Source: Brienomyrus brachyistius | Lineage: Eukaryota > Chordata > Actinopteri > Osteoglossiformes > Mormyridae | NCBI RefSeq assembly: GCF_023856365.1 | Contig: NW_026042406.1 | Location: 310,001-374,000, forward strand | Direction of reading: 5' to 3' | Length of the DNA: 64,000 nucleotides | Shown: positions 28,990 through 40,446 of the stretch, piece by piece | How positions within the stretch are numbered: position 1 is the stretch's first letter | How the letters are laid out: every line of letters begins with the position of its first letter | The notes under the pieces: model-generated | What the model saw: only the letters and a program-made list of their open reading frames with translations | What the model was told of the DNA's origin: nothing | Database searches by the model: none | Translations under genes and position numbers: made by a program

Positions 28990-30393
28990 ATAATTCAGAA
29001 TTTTGAACCCTCATTGAACAAAATTAAACCTAATATGGACAAATGGAAAGCATTGAAATTATCCTTATGGGGGGAAGGTTAATGTTACTAAAATGGTTGT
29101 GGTGCCTCAAGTTAATTATCTCTCTATGATGCTTCCATTTAATATTCCGGAAAGGATATTTGAACAGTACGAGAGTATAGTAAAAGATTTTTGTTGGGAA
29201 AGAATAAACCTAGGATTAAAATTACTTCGCCCAGAGACAAGGGAGGTCTAGGATTGCCAGATGTTAGATTATATAGCATGTCATTTGAAATAGCCAAACT
29301 CTACTATCACTGGAAGAATGTGAATTCTGATGTGGACTGGATAGCTATCGAGAGCAATTTGGCTTCACTATTTCAACCTCTGCACATTCTGTCACAATGG
29401 GGGGACAATATAAGAAACACAAACCCGATAATATCTTTTTCGAGAAATATATGGATCAAAATACATAAGAAGCTTAAAGTATCACATGACATGCAGCCAT
29501 ATTCCTCAATTTGGCACAATCCTCAAATACAAATAGTAAAAAGTATGGAAACAATGGCAACCCAAAGGGGTGAAAACTCTCTGGGATTTATTCGTAAATG
29601 GGATGTTTATGTCATAATCAGACTTAAAGAGTAAGTATGATGTAGGAGGAGGAGGGAGTTTTTGGAAGTTTTTGCAACTGAGGCATTGAGTCACGAGTGT
29701 TAAAATGCAGAAGATGAATGGTCAAGAATACTTTCTAGAGTGGGGAAATATTTTAGGGAAGTAAAAGCTAAATTTATTCAGTATAAAATTATACACAGAT
29801 AGTACTGGACACTAGTTAGACTAAATAGAACTGGACTAATTAATACTGATCAGTGTTGGAATTTTAGAAGGCAGATGGGGGTTTATTTACACATGCTGTG
29901 GCAGTGCTCTCAGGTATATCCATTTTGGGGTAGAGTTCTTGGTCTCCTGGACAAATGGCTAGGCTTTACTTTACCCCGCAAACCCGACTCTCTCTGCTAG
30001 GAGATAGAGTGGAATTGCCAAAGGTGAATAATAAACAGTTTAAGGCTGTGATGGTGGGACTCAACTGCCATGAGGGTAATATTAAGGCATTTGAAATCCT
30101 CAACAATCCCCAATATAAAGGAATGGACCAATGAGATGATTAAGGCAGCTTCATATGAAAAAATGTTGGACAGACTAAATGGGAAACGAGGTATAATGAA
30201 AATGTGGGAATGTTTCTAGGGCCATGTTTTTGAAGGATAAATGGCTGGGAGGTTGAACTAGTGATTGGTCATATTGTTTTATAAATGTGAATGGCTGAAG
30301 TGTATTATATGAGAGTGCTGTAACTTTTTGGTTTGAAAAATAAGAAAAATTTGAATTACAAAATAAAATGTTCTTAGAAAGTAATTTCATGTA
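28990..30393 (+). pseudogene. L1-type LINE ORF2 C-terminal region and 3' end
   Basis: The plus strand encodes NKPRIKITSPRDKGGLGLPD, LYSMSFEIAKLYYHWKN and WDVYVIIRLKE in one long frame (29191-29634). Upstream in other frames are WKALKLSLWG and VVPQVNYLSMMLPFNIPERI, and downstream YFREVKAKFIQYKIIHRYYW and MGVYLHMLWQCSQVYPFWG. This is the order of the fish L1 ORF2 region after the reverse transcriptase, up to the conserved H-x-LWxC-x-x-V-x-x-FW block. There are several frameshifts and stops. A non-coding tail with AATAAAATG (about 30362) reaches 30393, where the Polinton terminal repeat begins abruptly. Confidence 0.8.
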
Positions 30394-31230
30394 AGAGAGA
30401 GATGCAATACCGCTTTCGTCAAAATGACAGGTCGGGTCAAAGGTCACGTTCAAAAGTTCAGTGGGCGGAGCTTATGTTGTAGTGGGTTGAGCTTGGTTGT
30501 GTAACTGACGCAATAGCATGTGGATTTAATTATTTATTTAAATATTTTTTTTTGTCTTCTTCCCCGGGGGTTGGTTGTGTAACTGCTGCAATGGTATTTG
30601 TATTTAATTATTTATTTATTATTTTAAATGATTGTGGCTTAGGGGGCATGGGTTGGTTGTGTTAGTGATGCAATGGTATTTGGATTTAATTATTTATTTA
30701 TTATTTTAAATGATTGTGGCTTAGGGGGCATGGGTTGGTTGTGTTAGTGATGCAATGGTATTTGGATTTAATTATTTATTATTTTAAATGCTTATTTTAA
30801 ATGTTTATTATTTTAAAATGATATTGAGGAGAGTGCTTATGAGTGTGTATTATTTTAAAAATGATATTGATGAGAGTGCTTATGAGCGTGTGTTATTTGA
30901 ATAAGTTATTATTATTATTATTTTGTGGGGCGCGGGCGGGAGTGAGCGTGGCTGGGTTACCTGATGGAGCGCGAGCGTACGGTGTGCGGTAGCGTGGTAA
31001 GGTCCCCGGGCTTCGGAGAATCAGCAAAGGACTTATTCACATACTGGTGCGGTAGCGCGGAAAGGTCCGCACGGCTTTGGATAATCCTCGGAGAGAGCGA
31101 TGCGGGAGAGCTGAGAGGCGTGCTGCTGCGCGAGTCTGAGAGAAACTGTGAGAGACTGTGGGATAAAATGGTAAAGTTGGAGCAAAGAATGAGAGGAGGA
31201 GGTGCAGGGTCTATCGTCCAATAAAAACGC
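30394..31230 (+). mobile_element. Polinton/Maverick terminal inverted repeat, right fragment (outer end at 30394)
   Basis: It starts AGAGAGAGATGCAATACCGC and shares ordered blocks with the inverse of 1866-2279: GGGTCAAAGGTCACG, TTCAAAAGTTCA, GAGAGTGCTTA, GATGGAGCGCGAGCGTACG, GGCTTTGGATAATCC and GAGAGAGCGATGCGGGAGAG. It is longer because of internal tandem repeats (82-bp units at 30.49-30.8 kb, and a duplicated GCGGTAGCG-GGT block near 30986 and 31051). The outer end faces left, into an L1 tail. The coding part of the element lies to the right. Confidence 0.8.
30486..30800 (+). repeat. 82-bp tandem repeat within the Polinton TIR
   Basis: Units contain GGTTGGTTGTGTTAGTGATG, CAATGGTATTTGGATTTAAT and TATTTATTATTTTAAATG. 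Two are nearly identical, flanked by more diverged copies on each side. The left TIR has a single equivalent. Confidence 0.8.
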
Positions 31231-31319
31231 TCGGCGCTAGTTTTGACCGTGTGTTTTTTCCTCACGCGAGCGTTTGTATCACATCGGCGTATGGCGCCAA
31301 TTTGTAAAGGTCATAAGTC

Positions 31320-31610
31320 GAGACATACATCGAGTCTGTCAATTTGTCCGCCAGTAAATTCTGCAGGGCCGTGCCACCTGGCCATCGAGGCGCCCCCCTA
31401 CCCGGCCACGCGGGCCATACATCGAGTCTGACACTTTTGCCCTCCAGTAAATTCTGTTTAAAGTTTTGTTTTCACATACGTCCCAAATTACAGATAATTT
31501 TCTTACACAGGCACGAGTAGCATCATCAAGGCCGTACCACCTGGTCATACATCAAGTCTGACAATTTGCCCGCCAGTAAATTCTGTTTATAGTTTTGTTT
31601 GTCATACATG
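31320..31610 (+). repeat. Leader repeat upstream of the Polinton polymerase gene
   Basis: The block CATACATCGAGTCTGAC-AATTTG-CCGCCAGTAAATTCTG occurs three times (from 31324, 31416 and 31546), with GCCGTRCCACCTGGYCAT between two pairs. It may be a duplicated promoter or leader of the element. Confidence 0.7.
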
Positions 31611-31731
31611 ACCGTGCAGATATGGGGTGACAGAGACAATTAAATTGTATTACGTCGAGCGGGGGGCCTTTTACTCCTTACCAAAGTTTGTACCAGCCAA
31701 AGAACCACAAGTTTCATCGAGACCTTACCCG

Positions 31732-31891
31732 GTAAGTATATTATTTCTTTTATTCCTGTTATAAAAATGCTATTCAATTAAAAAATAACATTCTAATAAT
31801 AGGTATTCTCTTTTTTTTTTTTTTCTATGTACGAGAGAGAGAGAGAGACTTCGCCGACCGGTCAAGAGAAAATCTGCGAGAGAATCAACAG
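31732..31891 (+). other. Candidate 5'-UTR intron of the Polinton polymerase gene
   Basis: CCCG|GTAAGTAT at 31731/31732 is a strong donor. A pyrimidine run (about 31806-31826) and ATCAACAG ending at 31891 give an acceptor two bases before the start codon at 31894. Splicing is a prediction only. Confidence 0.4.
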
Positions 31892-31893
31892 GT

Positions 31894-33240
31894 ATGGACG
31901 GAGCAACACCCCCAGCGGCTATACCCGAAGCCTTATTAAATGAAATAGCCATTATCAACAATGCTAATAATGAAAATGATGCGGATTACTCTGCTCAACA
32001 CGACTCGCCACCAGCGGCGTCTGCTGAAACACTGGCCCAGGACCCCTGTTTTCTCCCATCCTTAGAGACATTAACAAGCATGTTAAATGAAAGGGGTTCT
32101 GAAGCAGAAGCGGGGCTACCCCCCACCGACGAGGTCGCATGGTCCCCCGCGGATTCTGAATTGTGGGAGGCCTTGTCAGACGTGGAATTTCTTCTCGATG
32201 CTGAGGAGATTGAAAATGAATTTGGGCTGGGACAATTTGAAAATGTTCAACAGGAAGGTGGCGGTGCCGTCGGTGACGTGGATCCCCAGCCTGACGGGGT
32301 CCTTCATCGCCGCAGATTCAATAACGTACAGATTAGGCGGATTCTAAATATCCCGCGACCTAGAAACGAAGGCAATTTCCGCGAGTACTATGAAAATGTA
32401 ATCGAGGGGTTTCAAAATATTGTGAATGAGGCGATTCCTTACGCCGTATGGGGAGCCTATATACAGGTCACCCTGCGCGCTGACTTTTTAAACGACGAGC
32501 TGTCGCAAATTGTACGGTATGGGGTGGGGGAGCTGACAGACTTGCAGCAGCTGCTGGATCGCCTGGTACAGTCTAATCAAGAGATTTTAAACGATTCCAA
32601 CCTAGAAGTAATCGTAGACGTAATAAATATCCCACGCGGCGGCGGGAACAAACGTAAACTACAGACCATGTTAGCTTCAGAAATAATTTCTAAAAAAGCC
32701 AGACACATGTTTATCATTAATAACAACACCAACGCGTGTTTCGCCATAAACTTGGCGCATCTGCTGCACGAAAACTTTACTGACGCCGAGGCTGAAAAGC
32801 TCGGCCTGGAGTTACAGGAGAAAGCGGGATTCACCCCCGATCACGCAGTCGCTTTGAATGACATTATCAATTTCGAGAAAATCATTGATTGCAAAGCAGT
32901 GGTGTATTATCAACAACCTTATTCAAACAATCTCCAAATTTACCAGACACCCACGCCTAGCGACGGTAGACGGGCGGTGTATTTCTTTTTACACAATCAG
33001 CATTTTTACGGCATTAAAAGCGTAAAGGGCTTCTTAGGCGTGGGGTACGTTTGCCCGAGCTGTTTCAAAGGGTACGATTCGCCTCACTCTCATCAATGCG
33101 AAAAATTTTGTAGCGTCTGTCAGCCCCGTGTACAATCTGCCACTGAAGATCCACCGTGTGCTTCTCAATGGGGGGCTTGTACAGGGACCTCCAACATCCC
33201 TGCGGGGAAGATCCAGGCCTCAACAAACCTGACCACCTAG
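31894..33240 (+). pseudogene. Polinton/Maverick protein-primed DNA polymerase B, N-terminal part (448 codons, truncated)
   Basis: Residues 1-125 are acidic and low-complexity. From about 145 (NVQIRRILNIPRP) onward the protein resembles the N-terminal region of Polinton/Maverick and adintovirus PolB. It includes NNNTNACFAINLAHLL (a family-typical FCxxxxL-like block) and a Cys/His cluster, C387-x2-C390...H400-x-C402-x3-C406-x2-C409, before the expected exonuclease domain. The frame then ends at 33240. Similar Cys-containing residues appear to continue to about 33300 in another frame, so a frameshift precedes the break. Exonuclease, TPR and polymerase domains are absent. In the intact family this enzyme replicates the element using a protein primer. 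Here it is replication-dead. It lies inward of the right TIR, as expected. Confidence 0.75.
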
Positions 33241-33300
33241 AATCTGCCAGTCCACTCAGTGCCCGAAAATGCAGCACTTTAACACAAACCTGGAACAGAC

Positions 33301-33860
33301 CTTTCTCAGACAAATCTCTAAGAGCCACCTGCTGAGGAGACACGAAAGAGAGCAGCAAACCCACCTCCTCCCGATGACCCTCTACAGCAGGAGGGAAAAA
33401 TGGGGACTACTGCCTCCTCCCAACTCAAGCACATTCTTAGTTGCCTCTGGTAGCGTGCAGACAATGTCCTCCAAAGCTCTCTGAAGAAGTCTGGGGGAGG
33501 GGGAAACATTTCCGCATGTAGGGGGCCAGTGGCATTTAATTATTTACAGAAAATTCCATAGAGCCAATGTAGGAACCTGAGGTCAGTTTAACACAGGTCA
33601 CTGTCCGTGGTGCTGAAACCTTTACTTGATGGGCTGGTCCCATCAAGCTGTAGACTCTGAGTCAGGCTACACAGGAACAACCACCATACAGCTTCCCGTG
33701 CTCACTCATCAGGAGTCCCTTAGCTGGGCTCAGTCGAAGTATCTCAGTGTATGGGGACACTCTCCCTTTCTGTAACAAAGCCTCCTAGCCTGTGATTCCA
33801 GATGGGTCAAGGCCTGACACAGCATATTCAACCCCCCCGCCTTTCCCCATTCATTACATA
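33301..33860. other. Unassigned DNA
   Basis: No recognised gene or bounded repeat. The Polinton similarity has faded by its start. Confidence 0.3.
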
Positions 33861-34240
33861 TAACTATGGAAAAAAGTTAGAGACCATAGCACCAATTTTT
33901 GTTTCACTCAGTTCTCCTTTATGGGTATGGATCTGTGAATAATGTTTTTTTTTTCTTTTGCAAACTGCAGCCTGGTTCTTTCCTGCTTCTCATTAATGAA
34001 GGGCTTCTTCCTTGCTTTATGGGACTTCAGCCCTGCTTCTATGAGCCTGTTATGAACTGTCCTAGCAGTGCACCTCACACCTGCACTTAACGTTTCCACC
34101 AAGTACAGGTCACTTGAGGTCATGATTCATGAGGCACTGTCGGATAAGTGAACGGGCATCTCAAGCATTGGGAAGTCGTTTCCACCCTTTACCTGGCTGC
34201 TTTCTGGCCTTTCTCAGTGTCTCCCGTTTCACCATATAAG
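33861..34240 (-). pseudogene. Tc1/mariner transposase relic (second HTH region) with terminal sequence
   Basis: On the minus strand LSAGVRCTARTVHNRLIEAG followed by LKSHKARKKPFINEKQERTR and LQFAKEKK matches the paired-like second helix-turn-helix of Tc1-type transposases (VSxxTVxRRLxEAGLKxxxARKKPLL...RLxWAKEH). The sequence then jumps to a decayed end with AACTATGGAAAAAAGTTAG, similar to the inverted terminal sequences of such elements. The DDE domain is missing. It is the last recognisable unit before the satellite array, about 130 bp away. Confidence 0.7.
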
Positions 34241-34370
34241 TACACTTGCGTACTTAGAACCTGGAAGCAACCTGACGCTCAGCGTACCTTTCTGCCAGCA
34301 AAACCAGCTTTAAACAAGCAGATTTTTTTTCCAGTATAGAGTGGTCTCAATTTAGACTTCCCATGTTAGA
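34241..34370. other. Junction DNA before the satellite
   Basis: Non-repetitive DNA up to about CCATGTTAGAG. The first satellite-like motif (CTGACAAAAGCAGCACCC) starts at 34373. Confidence 0.4.
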
Positions 34371-34839
34371 GCTGACAAAAGCAGCACCCTGACAAACCAG
34401 CAGCCTGACCCTGACAAACCAGCAGCACCCTGACAAAGCTGCACCCTGACAAAGCAGCAGCAGCCTGACACTGACAAACCAGCAGCACCCTGACAAAGCA
34501 GCAGCCTGACACTGACAAAGCAGCAGCCTGACACTGACAAAGCAGCAGCCCCCTGACAAACCAGCCTGACCCTGACAAACCAGCCTGACCCTGACAAACC
34601 AGCAGCAGCCTGACCCTGACAAAGCAGCAGCAGCCTGACACTGACAAAGCAGCAGCAGCCTGACACTGACAAAGCAGCAGCAGCCTGACACTGACAAAGC
34701 AGCAGCAGCCTGACACTGACAAAGCAGCAGCCTGACCCTGACAAACCAGCAGCCTGACAAACCAGCAGCCTGACAAACCAGCAGCCTGACCCTGACAAAC
34801 CAGCAGCCTGACAAACCAGCAGCCTGACAAAGCAGCACC

Positions 34840-35000
34840 CTGACAAAGCAGCACCCTGACAAAGCAGCACCCTGACAAAGCAGCACCCTGACAAAGCAGC
34901 ACCCTGACAAAGCAGCACCCTGACAAAGCAGCACCCTGACAAAGCAGCACCCTGACAAAGCAGCACCCTGACAAAGCAGCACCCTGACAAAGCAGCACCC
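34840..35000 (+). repeat. Satellite sub-block: 16-bp GCAGCACCCTGACAAA units
   Basis: About ten consecutive identical 16-bp units. The same variant run recurs at about 35946-36080, 38370-38470, 54967-55045, 56208-56300, 63150-63230 and elsewhere. Confidence 0.9.
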
Positions 35001-35012
35001 TGACACTGACAA

Positions 35013-35430
35013 ACAAGCAGCAGCCTGACACTGACAGACAAAGCAGCAGCAGCCTGACACTGACAGACAAAGCAGCAGCAGCCTGACACTGACAGACAAA
35101 GCAGCAGCAGCCTGACACTGACAGACAAAGCAGCAGCAGCCTGACACTGACAGACAAAGCAGCAGCAGCCTGACACTGACAGACAAAGCAGCAGCAGCCT
35201 GACACTGACAGACAAAGCAGCAGCAGCCTGACACTGACAGACAAAGCAGCAGCAGCCTGACACTGACAGACAAAGCAGCAGCAGCCTGACACTGACAGAC
35301 AAAGCAGCAGCAGCCTGACACTGACAGACAAAGCAGCAGCAGCCTGACACTGACAGACAAAGCAGCAGCAGCCTGACACTGACAGACAAAGCAGCAGCAG
35401 CCTGACACTGACAGACAAAGCAGCAGCAGC
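35013..35430 (+). repeat. Satellite sub-block: 29-bp units with an extra GACA
   Basis: About fourteen near-identical units in which CTGACACTGAC is followed by AGACAAAG, making a 29-bp unit. I see this variant nowhere else in the array, so it looks like a private, recent expansion near the array edge. Confidence 0.9.
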
Positions 35431-37309
35431 CTGACACTGACAAAGCAGCAGCAGCCTGACACTGACAAAGCAGCAGCAGCCTGACACTGACAAAGCAGCA
35501 GCAGCCTGACACTGACAAACCAGCAGCAGCCTGACACTGACAAAGCAGCAGCAGCCTGACACTGACAAACCAGCAGCAGCCTGACACTGACAAACCAGCA
35601 GCAGCCTGACACTGACAAACCAGCAGCCCCCTGACAAACCAGCAGCCCCCTGACAAACCAGCAGCACCCTGACAAACCAGCAGCACCCTGACAAACCAGC
35701 AGCACCCTGACAAACCAGCAGCACCCTGACAAACCAGCAGCACCCTGACAAACCAGCAGCACCCTGACAAACCAGCAGCACCCTGACAAACCAGCAGCAG
35801 CCTGACACTGACAAACCAGCAGCCTGACAAACCAGCAGCAGCCTGACACTGACAAACCAGCAGCCTGACACTGACAAAGCAGCAGCCTGACACTGACAAA
35901 GCAGCAGCCTGACACTGACAAAGCAGCAGCCTGACACTGACAAAGCAGCACCCTGACAAAGCAGCACCCTGACAAAGCAGCACCCTGACAAAGCAGCACC
36001 CTGACAAAGCAGCACCCTGACAAAGCAGCACCCTGACAAAGCAGCACCCTGACAAAGCAGCACCCTGACAAAGCAGCACCCTGACAAAGCAGCAGCAGCC
36101 TGACACTGACAAAGCAGCAGCCTGACAAAGCAGCAGCATGACAAAGCAGCAGCCTGACAAAGCAGCACCCTGACAAAGCAGCACCCTGACAAAGCAGCAC
36201 CCTGACAAAGCAGCACCCTGACAAAGCAGCACCCTGACAAAGCAGCAGCAGCCTGACACTGACAAACCAGCAGCCTGACCCTGACAAACCAGCAGCCTGA
36301 CCCTGACAAACCAGCAGCCTGAAACTGACAAACCAGCAGCAGCCTGACCCTGACAAACCAGCAGCAGCCTGACCCTGACAAACCAGCAGCAGCCTGACCC
36401 TGACAAACCAGCAGCACCCTGACAAACCAGCAGCACCCTGACAAACCAGCAGCACCCTGACAAACCAGCAGCACCCTGACAAACCAGCAGCACCCTGACA
36501 AACCAGCAGCACCCTGACAAACCAGCAGCCCCCTGACAAACCAGCAGCCCCCTGACAAACCAGCAGCCCCCTGACAAACCAGCAGCCTGACCCTGACAAA
36601 CCAGCAGCAGCCTGACCCTGACAAACCAGCAGCACCCTGACAAACCAGCAGCACCCTGACAAACCAGCAGCACCCTGACAAACCAGCAGCAGCCTGACAA
36701 ACCAGCAGCAGCCTGACAAACCAGCAGCAGCCTGACAAACCAGCCTGACCCTGACAAACCAGCCTGACCCTGACAAACCAGCCTGACCCTGACAAACCAG
36801 CCTGACCCTGACAAACCACCCTGACAAACCAGCCTGACAAACCAGCAGCAGCCTGACAAACCAGCAGCAGCCTGACAAACCAGCAGCAGCCTGACCCTGA
36901 CAAAGCAGCAGCAGCCTGACCCTGACAAAGCAGCAGCAGCCTGACCCTGACAAAGCAGCAGCAGCCTGACCCTGACAAACCAGCAGCAGCCTGACCCTGA
37001 CAAACCAGCAGCAGCCTGACCCTGACAAACCAGCAGCACCCTGACCCTGACAAACCAGCAGCACCCTGACCCTGACAAACCAGCAGCACCCTGACCCTGA
37101 CAAAGCAGCAGCAGCCTGACAAAGCAGCAGCAGCCTGACAAAGCAGCAGCAGCCTGACAAAGCAGCAGCAGCCTGACAAACCAGCAGCAGCCTGACCCTG
37201 ACAAACCAGCAGCAGCCTGACACTGACAAACCAGCAGCAGCCTGACACTGACAAACCAGCAGCAGCCTGACACTGACAAACCAGCAGCAGCCTGACCCTG
37301 ACAAACCAG

Positions 37310-37735
37310 CAGCAGCCTGACAAACCAGCAGCAGCCTGACAAACCAGCAGCAGCCTGACAAACCAGCAGCAGCCTGACAAACCAGCAGCAGCCTGACAAA
37401 CCAGCAGCAGCCTGACAAACCAGCAGCAGCCTGACAAACCAGCAGCAGCCTGACAAACCAGCAGCAGCCTGACAAACCAGCAGCAGCCTGACAAACCAGC
37501 AGCAGCCTGACAAACCAGCAGCAGCCTGACAAACCAGCAGCAGCCTGACAAACCAGCAGCAGCCTGACAAACCAGCAGCAGCCTGACAAACCAGCAGCAG
37601 CCTGACAAACCAGCAGCAGCCTGACAAACCAGCAGCAGCCTGACAAACCAGCAGCAGCCTGACAAACCAGCAGCAGCCTGACAAACCAGCAGCAGCCTGA
37701 CAAACCAGCAGCAGCCTGACAAACCAGCAGCAGCC
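37310..37735 (+). repeat. Satellite sub-block: longest pure run of the 19-bp unit
   Basis: About twenty-two consecutive copies of CAGCAGCAGCCTGACAAAC without visible change. Confidence 0.9.
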
Positions 37736-38159
37736 TGACAAAGCAGCAGCCTGACAAAGCAGCAGCCTGACAAAGCAGCAGCCTGACCCAGCAGCAGCCT
37801 GACCCTGACCCAGCAGCAGCCTGACCCTGACAAAGCAGCAGCCTGACAAAGCAGCAGCCTGACAAAGCAGCAGCCTGACAAAGCAGCAGCCTGACAAAGC
37901 AGCAGCAGCCTGACCCTGACAAAGCAGCAGCAGCCTGACCCTGACAAACCAGCAGCAGCCTGACCCTGACAAACCAGCAGCAGCCTGACCCTGACAAACC
38001 AGCAGCAGCCTGACCCTGACAAACCAGCAGCAGCCTGACCCTGACAAACCAGCAGCAGCCTGACCCTGACAAACCAGCAGCAGCCTGACCCTGACAAACC
38101 AGCAGCAGCCTGACACTGACAAACCAGCAGCAGCCTGACACTGACAAACCAGCAGCACC

Positions 38160-38960
38160 CTGACACTGACAAACCAGCAGCACGACCCTGACAAACCAGC
38201 AGCACGACCCTGACAAACCAGCAGCCTGACCCTGACAAACCAGCAGCACGACCCTGACAAACCAGCAGCACGACCCTGACAAACCAGCAGCACGACCCTG
38301 ACAAACCAGCAGCCTGACAAAGCAGCAGCCTGACAAAGCAGCAGCCTGACAAAGCAGCAGCCTGACAAAGCAGCACCCTGACAAAGCAGCACCCTGACAA
38401 AGCAGCACCCTGACAAAGCAGCACCCTGACAAAGCAGCACCCTGACAAAGCAGCACCCTGACAAAGCAGCACCCTGACCCTGACAAAGCAGCAGCCTGAC
38501 CCTGACAAACCAGCAGCAGCCTGACAAACCAGCAGCAGCCTGACAAAGCAGCAGCAGCCTGACAAAGCAGCAGCAGCCTGACACTGACAAAGCAGCAGCA
38601 GCCTGACACGGACAAAGCAGCAGCAGCCTGACACGGACAAAGCAGCAGCAGCCTGACCCGGACAAAGCAGCAGCAGCAGCCTGACAAAGCAGCAGCACCC
38701 TGACAAAGCAGCAGCACCCTGACAAACCAGCAGCACCCTGACAAACCAGCAGCACCCTGACAAACCAGCAGCAGCCTGACAAACCAGCAGCAGCCTGACA
38801 AACCAGCAGCCTGACACTGACAAACCAGCAGCCTGACAAACCAGCAGCCTGACAAACCAGCAGCCTGACAAACCAGCAGCCTGACAAACCAGCAGCCTGA
38901 CAAACCAGCACCCTGACAAACCAGCAGCACCCTGACAAACCAGCAGCCTGACAAAGCAGC
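38160..38960 (+). repeat. Higher-order block A (CACGACCCTG and CACGGACAAA markers), copy 1
   Basis: Rare variants in fixed order: CACGACCCTG units (from 38181), a GCAGCACCC run, two CACGGACAAAG units, one CCCGGACAAAG, then a four-CAG unit. The same order recurs from 54768 at an offset of about 16.59 kb. A related, partial version lies at 39550-39800. Confidence 0.8.
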
Positions 38961-40446
38961 AGCCTGACAAAGCAGCAGCAGCCTGACCCTGACAAACCAG
39001 CAGCAGCCTGACCCTGACAAACCAGCAGCAGCCTGACAAAGCAGCAGCCTGACCCTGACAAAGCAGCAGCAGCCTGACAAAGCAGCAGCCTGACCCTGAC
39101 AAAGCAGCAGCCTGACAAAGCAGCAGCCTGACCCTGACAAAGCAGCAGCCTGACAAAGCAGCAGCCTGACAAAGCAGCAGCCTGACAAAGCAGCAGCCTG
39201 ACAAAGCAGCAGCCTGACAAAGCAGCAGCAGCCTGACCCTGACAAACCAGCAGCAGCCTGACCCTGACAAACCAGCAGCAGCCTGACCCTGACAAACCAG
39301 CAGCAGCCTGACCCTGACAAACCAGCAGCAGCCTGACCCTGACAAACCAGCAGCAGCCTGACCCTGACAAACCAGCAGCAGCCTGACCCTGACAAACCAG
39401 CAGCAGCCTGACCCTGACAAACCAGCAGCAGCCTGACCCTGACAAACCAGCAGCAGCCTGACCCTGACAAACCAGCAGCAGCCTGACACTGACAAACCAG
39501 CAGCAGCCTGACACTGACAAACCAGCAGCAGCCTGACACTGACAAACCAGCAGCAGGACCCTGACAAACCAGCAGCACGACCCTGACAAACCAGCAGCAC
39601 GACCCTGACAAACCAGCAGCCTGACCCTGACAAACCAGCAGCCTGACAAAGCAGCAGCCTGACAAAGCAGCAGCCTGACAAAGCAGCACCCTGACAAAGC
39701 AGCACCCTGACAAAGCAGCACCCTGACAAAGCAGCACCCTGACAAAGCAGCACCCTGACAAAGCAGCAGCCTGACAAAGCAGCAGCCTGACCCTGACAAA
39801 GCAGCAGCCTGACCCTGACAAAGCAGCAGCCTGACCCTGACAAAGCAGCAGCCTGACCCTGACAAACCAGCAGCCTGACACTGACAAACCAGCAGCCTGA
39901 CACTGACAAACCAGCAGCCTGACAAACCAGCAGCCTGACAAACCAGCAGCCTGACAAACCAGCACCCTGACAAACCAGCAGCACCCTGACAAAGCAGCAG
40001 CAGCCTGACAAAGCAGCAGCAGCCTGACAAAGCAGCAGCCTGACCCTGACAAAGCAGCAGCCTGACAAACCAGCAGCAGCCTGACAAACCAGCAGCAGCC
40101 TGACAAACCAGCAGCAGCCTGACAAACCAGCAGCAGCCTGACAAACCAGCAGCAGCCTGACAAAGCAGCAGCACCCTGACAAACCAGCAGCACCCTGACA
40201 AACCAGCAGCAGCCTGACACTGACAAACCAGCAGCAGCCTGACACTGACAAACCAGCAGCAGCCTGACACTGACAAACCAGCAGCAGCCTGACACTGACA
40301 AACCAGCAGCAGCCTGACACTGACAAAGCAGCAGCCTGACAAAGCAGCAGCCTGACAAAGCAGCAGCCTGACAAACCAGCAGCAGCCTGACAAACCAGCA
40401 GCAGCCTGACAAACCAGCAGCAGCCTGACAAACCAGCAGCAGCCTG

